Shown here piece after piece: positions 1-8,394 of a stretch of 64,000 nucleotides of DNA. This DNA comes from CBDVBE01 sp964543525. Its GTDB lineage: Bacteria; Fibrobacterota; Chitinivibrionia; Chitinivibrionales; JANQEN01. Location of the stretch: positions 1-64,000 of the forward strand of contig CAZIYW010000010.1 of the NCBI GenBank assembly GCA_964543525.1. The letters are read 5' to 3'. Below the pieces are notes generated by a model. It was not told where the DNA came from, ran no database searches, and was given only the letters and a program-made list of their open reading frames with translations. Made by a program: the position numbers and the translations under genes. Within the stretch, counting starts at the first letter, position 1. Each line of letters opens with the position of its first letter.

Positions 1-51
1 AAGCACGGTTCTGTGAGAGGCTGAGGGTGAGAACCCCTCGGTCTACTCGAC
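1..51 (+). ncRNA. 3' end of a group II intron (domain V tail and domain VI)
   Basis: The first ten bases match the 3' arm of a bacterial group II intron domain V. They are followed by a domain VI-like hairpin, with CTGAGGG pairing to CCCTCGG around a GTGAGAAC-type loop, and then a CTACTCGAC end. The A in CTAC is the usual place of the bulged branch-point adenosine, and introns of this type end in AC or AY, which puts the 3' boundary near base 51. The rest of the intron and any reverse transcriptase lie outside the window. Recognition is from remembered consensus, not from a covariance search. Confidence 0.65.
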
Positions 52-180
52 CCTTGTCTTACAGCTCTTTTTGTGGAGTCTTTTTCGTTTTTTTGATAAA
101 TGAATGCAACATTATAATCCTCTTTTTAACCTGAGTGCAATAAAACACCCACACTATTTCTTCTTTACTTTTCATTCTAA

Positions 181-465
181 GCTCAAAAAGTTTGTCTCCC
201 AATGGTCGAGTGTGTGGCATCACTCATACCGGCTTTGAAATGTTTTAAACAATTTTTGCTGGTAACCGATGGAGATACCAGTATTCTTAAAGGTTTAGGG
301 AGTAGTGTGAAAATATTATTTCAACGGTGTTTGTGGCATATCCCCCATCAATTCAAATGGTATCTTTGGAAAGATGGCGTAAAAAGGAAATCGGATGAAT
401 TGATATATGCATTATCACAGCTTTTAGAGATATCAAATGTTGCCATGTTCTTGTTTCAGCACAGT
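181..465 (+). pseudogene. Transposase remnant (Mutator/IS256-like)
   Basis: An open stretch with a possible ATG at 202 encodes about 93 residues. It contains an Asp-bearing segment (LVTDGDTSIL) followed about 20 residues later by a CxxH motif (RCLWHI). That spacing of D then C..H is characteristic of Mutator-superfamily DDE transposases. The N-terminal catalytic Asp and the C-terminal Glu region are absent, and the frame simply runs into the terminator hairpin downstream, so this is a fragment and not a working gene. It lies about 130 bases past the group II intron end; such introns often sit in or next to mobile elements. The family call is tentative. Confidence 0.5.
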
Positions 466-501
466 AAAACCCCTCCGGATTGACCATCCGGAGGGGTTTT
501 T
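466..501. terminator. Strong bidirectional intrinsic terminator
   Basis: A perfect 15-bp inverted repeat (466-480 and 486-500, arms AAAACCCCTCCGGAT and its complement) with a 5-base loop is flanked by A and T tracts on either side. It can terminate in both directions. The likely job is ending the leftward transcript of the giant surface-protein gene, whose stop codon lies about 36 bases away. Confidence 0.9.
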
Positions 502-536
502 CATAATAAAAGCATTTTGAGAGGGAGTGAGAAGTA

Positions 537-3500
537 TTACCTGCCCACAGCCAGTGTACCGGTTACTTTCCGCGTATTCTTACCGTACTGTACAGTCAGA
601 GCGACTCGGTATATGCCGGGACATGCTTTCCTGTCGCGATCAGTAACACCGTCCCAGTAGAATATCAACTGCAGGGTACCGCTCTCCTTGATCTGGTTAA
701 TATCCGGTATCTGCCAGTCATCGGGGAGTACATTGTTGCGATTCTCTTTCGCAAACACCAGGTTTCCCACAGCATCAAAAATCATCAACTGTCCGGTGAT
801 ACGCAGATTACTGTTGCTGAGATCATCGGTTGACAATTCAATATCAGCCACAATCATGGCGCCGCCGTTACTTTTTATCATATTATACACAATATATGGA
901 TCGACGTGGGTCAGCGGCTGATCTTTGAGTTTATTATGTATCGCCAGTGTCGGTATTACGGGGTTTGGTCCGATTACAATTTTATCGATAGTCCCGACAA
1001 CCTGTACCGGTACCTTCTGATTGTTCAGCGCCGGTGTGTTATAGGCACCATCGGCAAGTAAACTGTCCTGAAATACCAGGTTTACATAGTGGTTGCTGTT
1101 GATATTGTTACCGTTTGTCATATAAAAGAAAAGGGTGTCACAGGTATGATCGAAGAAGTGATGAATACCGGTCAGCATGTCCGGTATAAGGACAAAACCA
1201 TTATCGGACTTGTGCCATACATTAAAGATTGCTGCCGGTGAAATACCCGCATACATGAATGAAGAGCCGTCGGTGTTTTTGATTTGTTCACTGAGGGTAA
1301 CTGCAATTCTGTCCTTTGATGTATTCCCGGAAGTATTAGCGGTCTTTAAGACACTCCAGACCACGGCCGGTGCACCGTCAGCACAGAGCTGGCCGCTGAC
1401 ATCGGCAATATCCGGTATACCGGTAATCGTCACGTATGGCAGCCAATCGGTCTGGGGAACATCACCGCTGTTATACTCCGCGAAATAGGCCATAAACACG
1501 CTGTCCGGACCGGCAGTGTCACCGGCCTGAACCAGACTGTCAATATAGATATCAACCTTATCGCCGTTGATTATGTGGTACAGGCTCAGCAGATCGTCCG
1601 AAAGTGTATTGGCCGGGAAGATTATTTTCTTATCAAAGAACAGTTTTATCCCGTCAAGATACCCGTTACCAGAGATATCCTGTGTCAGTGCCGTAACCAG
1701 GTTTGCCGGACGGGGGCCGATTATCAGGAGCACGCTGTCCTGTATGGTACTGTCAAGAATACTGGTGGCGGTGATAAAACCTGAGGTGGTATAGGTAATA
1801 TTACCGACTGTGTAGTATACCTGTTTAGTACTGTCAGGATAAAGGATGGACGGTATGTCACTGCCTGTTTCCCAGTTACAGATTACCACTTCAATAATAT
1901 TACCGAAAGTATCATACCCGATCACCTTCAGCATCTTACCGGAATTGTAATAAATGTACAGCGTATCCGGTGTCGTATTATCGACGACAATATCTATTTC
2001 ATCCAGTTTTGCTGCAAGGAGCCTGAATGGCCGGGTTGACGCTTTAATGGCATAATCCAGGGTGACTGTTAACAGATGGAGGCTGTCCTCATCGTAAGGT
2101 GCGTAGTAGAGGACGAAATCAACGGTATCGATACCGTTGTAAAAGGTCTGGGCGGCAAAACTGCCCTGGTCATAGAGCGTATACCGCGCACCGTCGACCA
2201 CAAAGAACGGGGCCGGACGATCTGCTTTACCGATGACATCATCATATGCCGCAGAGTCGAGCCCGTCACCAGGATACTTCCAGGTGCCGTATACCAGTTT
2301 ATTATCGCCGTTGTAAAGGCGTACCACTGTAGTAAGAGTATCACCTGCAATACAGAGGCTGTCCGGAGTAAGCAGCTCGAATTCCACCCGCATCGGTCCG
2401 CCCGGTATAAATCTGACCAGTGCGGTATCCGGAACAGTCACGGAATCATCGCCGAAAGTTACCCGTATCCTGCCCGTAGCCGTATCTACCGGAGAAAGGG
2501 TGTATTTATGCGCCGATGCCGGCGGTGCCGCAATAATATATTCGAGTGATTTGTCAACGAGCTCCCATTTGGCGGAAACCTCTTCCCAGGCGGGAGTCAC
2601 ACCGTCGTCACGGTGACCGAATACATACAGAATGGAATCCTGATTGGTATTCATCACCAGCGAATCAACCGGAGACGCAACGGCATTGTTTACAACGATT
2701 CTCAGTGAATCGTACCAGTAGCTCATGACTGCCACAACAGTGGAATCACATGGACAGGCCAGGGAGAGATTGGTATTTTCACCGGTCACCACAACACAGC
2801 CGTCCGTTGTTCCTTTTGTCAGTATACCTTCACCAAGATCGGGCTTACCGGATATCACCGAGGCAATACTGCCGGCTGCAGAGAGCCAGGCCGTGCTCTT
2901 TGACGTTGCCGCCCAGTTGCCGAGTGAGTCGCGTACCACGGCATATACCTCTTCGGTGGTTTTACTGTTGGAGAGCCGGATCGTATCAACCGGGTTGGGC
3001 GCATTGGGGCTGACATGCCGGTCATAATCGGCCTCAAGCCAGAGTTTGTAAGGCTCACCGGGATTGATTATCAGCGTTATCTCTCCGCTGAATGTTCTGC
3101 CATATTCACTGAACGTGGCGATAATCTTTACCGTATGATGTGCCTTGATCGGCAGGAATGAGGTTGCATACCCGGAATCAACAGACAGGGTGCCGGTATT
3201 GCTGCCGGTGATTTCCTGTATCTTCCAGGAAATGGGCGCATCGTTGGTCAGGTACTGGGTCAGGCAGGTATCGTACTGGTCGAATATCTTTGCTACCAGC
3301 GGAAACAGCATTCCGGCATTGCAGGCCGTTGCCGGAGGATAGGGGGTTGTTGTGGCAACATCCGGATACAGCTTCAGCGATGCAGGCAGGGACTGGATAT
3401 AGTTCTCCGTCATGACGGGCCCGGGCAGATACCCGTTTTTTACCGCGACAGCCTTGAGCGTGGTGTTTTTATTTATGGTAATACGATCGGTATACAGGTC

Positions 3501-6500
3501 GCTGTTGACATTCGGCATAGTACCGTCAACGGTGAACCGTATTTCTGCATCAGGCTCACCCGGTACATAGAGTCTGACCTTGATTGAATCGGTATGGAAC
3601 GTATGTCCCGGCGGATCCGCAACCGGTTTCGGCAGGCCTGATGGATTGAAACTGTATTCAAAGGCGGCGCTACTGGGTTTATAGTACGTTTTGATTGCAT
3701 ACACTTTCAGTGTCTTGTAGTTAACCTGTGTGTATGGACCGAGCACAATAGTACCGGTGGTATTATAGTGAATTCTGGTAGCACTGGTGGCCGGATCACT
3801 TCCGTCAAGGGTGTAATAGATATCGGCATCGGGATGGCCTGGAATTGACAGCGTAACACACAGATTAGTGGTATCATACTGTCCGGCGCCCGGCTGTGCA
3901 ACAGGATCCGGCAGTGCGGGATATACCACAAGATATTCAAAGAGCCTGTTTTCACTGTCCTCATAGGGATACCGGGTGGCGCAGGCACAGACCTTTACCG
4001 GTGTAGAGTCTGATACAAAAGGTCCGAATGAAACCGTACCACTCCCGTTGATAGTCAGAGGTGATCCGGTTTTCGGATCCGGCGGTGTTGTCCCGTCCGT
4101 GGTGCCCGTGTAAAGAATATCGGCCTGTGTATATCCCGGAACGTAAAGATTCACAGTCAGACCGTTACCGAAATAGGTGCCGGGAATGGTGTCGGTTTCA
4201 GGCATGGGCAGGCGGGGGAGTTTGTTGACAGTAAAGATTACTGGTTCCGTATCATATAACCCCTCTGGATCAGTTGCACTGAAAGTGATCGTTTCCGATC
4301 CTGTCCACATGGTATCGAGGATAGTAACGGTGGCAACGTGTGTGACCGGATCGACCGCGATAGTCACGTGAGTGCTGCCTGAGGTTGACCAGGTAATTTC
4401 AGCATCGGTGTTGTCTGGATCGGTCACATAATCGTTGAGGTTTATTGATTGAAAACTGCCACCCTTATTTATGGTCTGATCCGGAATAGTACTGATAACG
4501 GGCGCATCGTTTTTCGCGTTGACCGTTATCGTAACGGTCGCAATATTTGAATAGGCTGTACCGTCAAAGGCTTTATAGGTAAAGGAAGCGGTACCGTTGA
4601 AATGCAGCGCCGGTGTAAAGGTGAACGAACCACCGGAGTTTAGTGCAAGGGCGCCTTTGGTCGGATCGACATCGGTAGCAAGTATGGCGTTCATGGGATC
4701 ACCGTCGGGATCACTATCGTTGGAAAGCAGGCCGGGTATCCCGGTCGTAGGGACATGCAGGATCACATCTTCATCTGTTGTGTAATTGTCGTTATTGGCT
4801 GTCGGTGCATCGTTGCCTGACAAAACGGTAATGGTAACCGTCGCGATATTTGAATTGAGTCTTCCGTCATTGGCCTGATAGGTAAAGGTGGCACCGCCGG
4901 AGAAGTTCAGTGTGGGTGTAAAGGTAAATGAGCCGTTCTCATTAAGTTCGAGGTTCCCTTTTGAGGCATCAATATCCTGTACGAGTACAGTGGTCAAGGG
5001 GTCATGATCGGGATCGCTGTCATTGGTTAAAATTCCCGGCGCATCAATAGTAAGCGGGGTATCTTCACCCGTAGTATAACTATCGTTAACCGCTGTCGGC
5101 GGTTCGTTACTCTCGCCCACCCAGACAGTCACTGTTGCCGTATTTGATATTGACGAATCGTCATGAGCGGTATAGGTAAAAGTAAAATTCCCGGTATAGT
5201 TGAGCGCGGGAGTATAGGTAAATGAACCGTCACTGTTGAACACCAGAGTTCCCTCAGTAGGTGTGATGCCGCTTACCATGGAAGCGCTCAATACATCGCC
5301 GTCAATGTCGATGTCGTTGGCTAGGACACCTTCTGCCGAAGTGACATTAAGCTTGACGTCTTCATCGGTCATATAAATATCGTTATTCGCAACGGGAGCG
5401 TCGTTGGTTCCTGAAACGAAAATCATAACCGTGGCTGTATTGGAATATCCCTTGCCGTCGAATGCCTGATAGTTAAAGGTTGCAGTGCCGACAAAGTTCG
5501 GTGTCGGGGTATAGGTTAACGAGCCGTTTCCATGCAGCGTGAGTATTCCCTGTGAGGGATTGATGCCGTTCACCAGAACGGCTGTCAACGGGTTGCCCTC
5601 GACATCAATGTCATTTGTCAATACTCCGGCGGCGGCTACCGTCAGCATATTGTCCTCACCGATCGTATAGTTGTCATTGACCGCAGTGGGTACGTCGTTG
5701 ATGGCGGTTACGGTGATAGTAACGGTGGAAACATTCGACCGGGCGGTACCGTCAGACGCTTTATACGTGAAACTATCCGTGCCGGTAAAATTGAGGTTCG
5801 GGGTATAGGAGAATGATCCGTTCGCATTCAGCGCAAGGGTACCGCTCGATACGTTGGTAACCAGTGTGGCTGAGAGTGCATCACCGTCGGGATCAATGTC
5901 ATTAGTCAAAACACCGAAAGCCGCGATATTCAGGGTATTGTCTTCGTTTACTATATAGTTGTCATTCACCGCAGCAGGTGTATCGTTCGCCGGAGCAACG
6001 GTAATTGTCACTGTGGCGACATTCGAATTTACGGTACCGTCAAAGGCCTGATACGTAAACGTTACTATACCATTATAATTGGGTGCCGGTGTGTAGAGAA
6101 AAGAGCCGTCGGCATTCAGAGTCAGGGTACCTGCCGACGGGTCGACATCCTGGATAAGGCTGGCGGAAAGCGGATCACCGTCAATGTCGTTATCGTTACT
6201 GAGGACACCCGGTGCTGCAATATTCAGTGCATTATCCTCCAGTGCAGAGTAGGAATCGTCTGATGCGGTTGGCGGGTCGTTATCAGCACCCACAATTATG
6301 GTTACGGTTGCAATGTTGGAGTACAATTCACCGTCATATGCTTTATAAGTAAAGACTGCATTGCCGTTATAATTCGAGGGCGGCACATAGGTAAAGGAGC
6401 CGTCGCTGTTGAAATTGAGTACACCCACCGAAACATTGGCAACCAGCTCCACCGTCAGAACGGCGTTCGGATCGGGATCTGTATCATTGTTGAGCACGGA

Positions 6501-8045
6501 CGGCTTACCTGACGACGGTACGGTCAGGGTATGGTCTTCGGCAACGGTGTAAATGTCGTTGTTGGCGACCGGCGCTTCATTGAGCACTTTTACCATGACG
6601 TCGTCGGTATAGGTAGGGCCGCTGTAATCAAGATCGGTGGCGGAGACGCGGCCGATACCGGACGGGCCGTGTTTGGTGACAACCCCTTCGCCGCGCGATT
6701 GTATACCGTTTGTCGCTGAAGCAATAATCGTTCCTGTAAGGATAGTCCAGCCGGTATGTATCGAGTGGTTGACAAAATTGCCGTACTGATCGCGCAGCAT
6801 GGCATACACCCTGCCGTTGGCCGCAGCCGCGCCGATAACAAGCGTGTCAAGAGGCTGATCGTTCTGCTTTATGTCAATTGACAATGAGGTATCCCAGGAC
6901 GCCTCAACTACAAGATGGTTTGGTGGACCCGCAACAATGGTAATCGTCATCTGGGCGCTGGTAATCTGGTGGGTTACCGGATCTTCATACGACGCCGTGA
7001 CGGTAAAAGTCTCGAAGGCTTCGGTTGATGTAAAAATGGACTGTGCGCCTGTCGCCGGGAGCAGGGAGGTGCCTGCAGGATTGCTTGAAGGATTGTCGCT
7101 GACATAACTCCAGGTTATCTGCTGGGAGAGCTGCGAGTCCGGAAGGTGGTGAACGATACCGTCTTGGCCGACCGAATCGTACCACACCGTACCGGTATAG
7201 ACGACCGAATCACCGGCCGGGATCGTGGCATTCGGAGGCTCGGCAACTATAGTCACCTCGTTGACAATATGGGTGCTTACAATATTGGTTGTTATCCAGA
7301 TGTGTGACTCCGTGGTATGACGCTCCGCGAAAAACAAGCTGAAAGAATACTCCTGTCCCTGAACCAGGCCAGATATTGTATCGGTCTGAAACGAGCCGTT
7401 CGATGCACTGTGAATACCGCCCAGATCCATGGCCAGCCTGTTGTCAATGAATGCCCAGACATCGTCGTCACCCCGGAAATTAAAGGTAAGTCCCGGTTTC
7501 ATGACAAAGGTGGTATGCAGCTTCATGGTGAAAGCAAAATTATGATATTTTCCTTCATTACCGAATCCGATGCCGTCAAGGGGGAAGAAACTGTCGTCCC
7601 GGAAATCATAGACGCCGTTGCCGATATGCTCAAAAGGCAGCGAGTCATGTATTACAACATTTTTAAATGCTGTATCGTATCCGACCGTAACAGGACCGTC
7701 ATAGGCAATCACCGCGTTGAACGTCCCTCCCGATATTTTCCGGTATTTCGGAATAGTAAAATCTCCCCGGGCCGAATCACGCCAGTCACGGTACCAGTAC
7801 TTGATATAGTGGTTAATGTACGGATTCGAACCAGGTACCGGCAGGGTGTCGGCGTCGAGATAATCGGCTACCATATTGTGCCTGACCCGGCCTTTATGGT
7901 CACACTCGAATTCAGGATTGCTCTGATCGGAGTGAAAATCGTAATAGGTCACCGGAATCCAGATGGTATCCGGAAATACCTGTGCCGAAACATCGGCACT
8001 GAAGATTACTAATGCAGTCAGTAGAAAGAGTGATTTTCCGGACAT
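537..8045 (-). CDS. Giant secreted fibro-slime / tandem-repeat surface protein
   Basis: This is a 2502-residue exported protein with a signal peptide (MSGKSLFLLTALVIFSADVSA). Domains in order: a fibro-slime/PA14-like module at about 22-260, with the hallmark FRGDDDVWAFI and DLGGIHS motifs and an FFAERH motif; Ig-like segments at about 265-485; seven tandem ~98-residue repeats at about 488-1180, each opening near NDxYxxxED with an ND.D.DGD core and ending NxATVTI (the tandem-95/cadherin-like type); one Ig-like module at about 1180-1280; three chitobiase C-terminal-like modules at about 1280-1590; further Ig-like segments; and a FlgD-like C-terminal module ending in TGTLAVGR. Fibro-slime proteins are known from Fibrobacter and relatives as surface or slime proteins. 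A role in adhesion or carbohydrate binding, and export by a type 9-like route using the C-terminal module, are inferences. A degraded paralogue lies immediately upstream. Confidence 0.85.
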   Translation of the reverse strand: MSGKSLFLLTALVIFSADVSAQVFPDTIWIPVTYYDFHSDQSNPEFECDHKGRVRHNMVADYLDADTLPVPGSNPYINHYIKYWYRDWRDSARGDFTIPKYRKISGGTFNAVIAYDGPVTVGYDTAFKNVVIHDSLPFEHIGNGVYDFRDDSFFPLDGIGFGNEGKYHNFAFTMKLHTTFVMKPGLTFNFRGDDDVWAFIDNRLAMDLGGIHSASNGSFQTDTISGLVQGQEYSFSLFFAERHTTESHIWITTNIVSTHIVNEVTIVAEPPNATIPAGDSVVYTGTVWYDSVGQDGIVHHLPDSQLSQQITWSYVSDNPSSNPAGTSLLPATGAQSIFTSTEAFETFTVTASYEDPVTHQITSAQMTITIVAGPPNHLVVEASWDTSLSIDIKQNDQPLDTLVIGAAAANGRVYAMLRDQYGNFVNHSIHTGWTILTGTIIASATNGIQSRGEGVVTKHGPSGIGRVSATDLDYSGPTYTDDVMVKVLNEAPVANNDIYTVAEDHTLTVPSSGKPSVLNNDTDPDPNAVLTVELVANVSVGVLNFNSDGSFTYVPPSNYNGNAVFTYKAYDGELYSNIATVTIIVGADNDPPTASDDSYSALEDNALNIAAPGVLSNDNDIDGDPLSASLIQDVDPSAGTLTLNADGSFLYTPAPNYNGIVTFTYQAFDGTVNSNVATVTITVAPANDTPAAVNDNYIVNEDNTLNIAAFGVLTNDIDPDGDALSATLVTNVSSGTLALNANGSFSYTPNLNFTGTDSFTYKASDGTARSNVSTVTITVTAINDVPTAVNDNYTIGEDNMLTVAAAGVLTNDIDVEGNPLTAVLVNGINPSQGILTLHGNGSLTYTPTPNFVGTATFNYQAFDGKGYSNTATVMIFVSGTNDAPVANNDIYMTDEDVKLNVTSAEGVLANDIDIDGDVLSASMVSGITPTEGTLVFNSDGSFTYTPALNYTGNFTFTYTAHDDSSISNTATVTVWVGESNEPPTAVNDSYTTGEDTPLTIDAPGILTNDSDPDHDPLTTVLVQDIDASKGNLELNENGSFTFTPTLNFSGGATFTYQANDGRLNSNIATVTITVLSGNDAPTANNDNYTTDEDVILHVPTTGIPGLLSNDSDPDGDPMNAILATDVDPTKGALALNSGGSFTFTPALHFNGTASFTYKAFDGTAYSNIATVTITVNAKNDAPVISTIPDQTINKGGSFQSINLNDYVTDPDNTDAEITWSTSGSTHVTIAVDPVTHVATVTILDTMWTGSETITFSATDPEGLYDTEPVIFTVNKLPRLPMPETDTIPGTYFGNGLTVNLYVPGYTQADILYTGTTDGTTPPDPKTGSPLTINGSGTVSFGPFVSDSTPVKVCACATRYPYEDSENRLFEYLVVYPALPDPVAQPGAGQYDTTNLCVTLSIPGHPDADIYYTLDGSDPATSATRIHYNTTGTIVLGPYTQVNYKTLKVYAIKTYYKPSSAAFEYSFNPSGLPKPVADPPGHTFHTDSIKVRLYVPGEPDAEIRFTVDGTMPNVNSDLYTDRITINKNTTLKAVAVKNGYLPGPVMTENYIQSLPASLKLYPDVATTTPYPPATACNAGMLFPLVAKIFDQYDTCLTQYLTNDAPISWKIQEITGSNTGTLSVDSGYATSFLPIKAHHTVKIIATFSEYGRTFSGEITLIINPGEPYKLWLEADYDRHVSPNAPNPVDTIRLSNSKTTEEVYAVVRDSLGNWAATSKSTAWLSAAGSIASVISGKPDLGEGILTKGTTDGCVVVTGENTNLSLACPCDSTVVAVMSYWYDSLRIVVNNAVASPVDSLVMNTNQDSILYVFGHRDDGVTPAWEEVSAKWELVDKSLEYIIAAPPASAHKYTLSPVDTATGRIRVTFGDDSVTVPDTALVRFIPGGPMRVEFELLTPDSLCIAGDTLTTVVRLYNGDNKLVYGTWKYPGDGLDSAAYDDVIGKADRPAPFFVVDGARYTLYDQGSFAAQTFYNGIDTVDFVLYYAPYDEDSLHLLTVTLDYAIKASTRPFRLLAAKLDEIDIVVDNTTPDTLYIYYNSGKMLKVIGYDTFGNIIEVVICNWETGSDIPSILYPDSTKQVYYTVGNITYTTSGFITATSILDSTIQDSVLLIIGPRPANLVTALTQDISGNGYLDGIKLFFDKKIIFPANTLSDDLLSLYHIINGDKVDIYIDSLVQAGDTAGPDSVFMAYFAEYNSGDVPQTDWLPYVTITGIPDIADVSGQLCADGAPAVVWSVLKTANTSGNTSKDRIAVTLSEQIKNTDGSSFMYAGISPAAIFNVWHKSDNGFVLIPDMLTGIHHFFDHTCDTLFFYMTNGNNINSNHYVNLVFQDSLLADGAYNTPALNNQKVPVQVVGTIDKIVIGPNPVIPTLAIHNKLKDQPLTHVDPYIVYNMIKSNGGAMIVADIELSTDDLSNSNLRITGQLMIFDAVGNLVFAKENRNNVLPDDWQIPDINQIKESGTLQLIFYWDGVTDRDRKACPGIYRVALTVQYGKNTRKVTGTLAVGR
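4500..6590 (-). repeat. Seven tandem ~290-bp coding repeats
   Basis: The middle of the giant gene holds seven head-to-tail units of roughly 290-300 bp. Each encodes a bacterial cadherin/Ig-like repeat starting with a variant of NDxYxxxEDxxL and ending with SNxATVTI plus a short linker. Units differ at the DNA level, so this is an older expansion and not a recent slippage array. The partial paralogue retains only two of them. Confidence 0.85.
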
Positions 8046-8097
8046 TGGTATACCCCTTTCGGGCGCAATGTGATGTTATTTTCTGCCTATAATATGC

Positions 8098-8113
8098 TAA
8101 GCGCTTAAATTAT
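8098..8113 (-). promoter_or_regulatory. Conserved upstream element (TAAGCGCTTA palindrome)
   Basis: TAAGCGCTTAAATTAT lies about 53 bases upstream of the giant gene's start. A near copy, TAAGCGATTAAATTAT, lies about 32 bases upstream of the paralogous pseudogene, in sequence that is otherwise poorly conserved. It could be a shared operator or promoter element. The function is inferred only from conservation between the two copies. Confidence 0.35.
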
Positions 8114-8352
8114 CTCTTCAGTTGTTATTTTATAAATTTTTTCAGGAAAAAATCGGAAATGGGATTTCCGGTATACGATTTAGTGTGGATTTAACCCTGT
8201 TCCCGCCATCCGATGGAAAGGGGCGTTATAAAGAAAAAAGTCATTGTTATGTCAATAGGGATGTTTGCGGCGGGGAATTTATTTTCTTCTGGAGGGATGA
8301 CGTTTCGGAACTGATTTTTCATCCACATATGCAAATCGGTAACACGGACTGA

Positions 8353-8373
8353 TAAAAAAAGAGCCGGCCCTTT
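8353..8373 (-). terminator. Probable intrinsic terminator of the paralogous pseudogene
   Basis: Read on the minus strand, a 6-bp stem (AAAGGG/CTCTTT, one G-T pair) with a CCGG loop is followed by a run of seven T. It begins about 20 bases after the decayed paralogue's ancestral stop codon at 8395-8397. Confidence 0.5.
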
Positions 8374-8394
8374 CTTCTTAGGGAGAACAAGACA

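Larger units (their letters stand above)
8046..8394. other. Intergenic region with leader of the giant gene
   Basis: No convincing gene lies here. The right part carries the terminator of the paralogous pseudogene, and the left part carries the upstream region of the giant gene with the TAAGCGCTTA palindrome. A 76-codon open frame at 8122-8352 (+) has no recognisable motif and is not called. Confidence 0.5.

Noticed and set aside
2076..2549. A 157-codon plus-strand frame inside the giant gene
   Set aside because: It is a shadow of the minus-strand gene and its composition is unlike a protein (many Arg, Cys and Ile in irregular order).
4500..6590. Tandem repeats considered as a CRISPR or satellite array
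   Set aside because: The units are ~290 bp, all in frame and encode a known type of protein repeat, with no short identical repeats or spacers.
7317..8012. A 231-codon open frame on the plus strand opposite the giant gene's start
   Set aside because: It is antisense to the well-supported fibro-slime domain, has no recognisable motif and arises from the codon bias of the real gene.
8122..8352. A 76-codon plus-strand frame between the two surface-protein copies
   Set aside because: It has no motif and lies across the promoter region of the giant gene.
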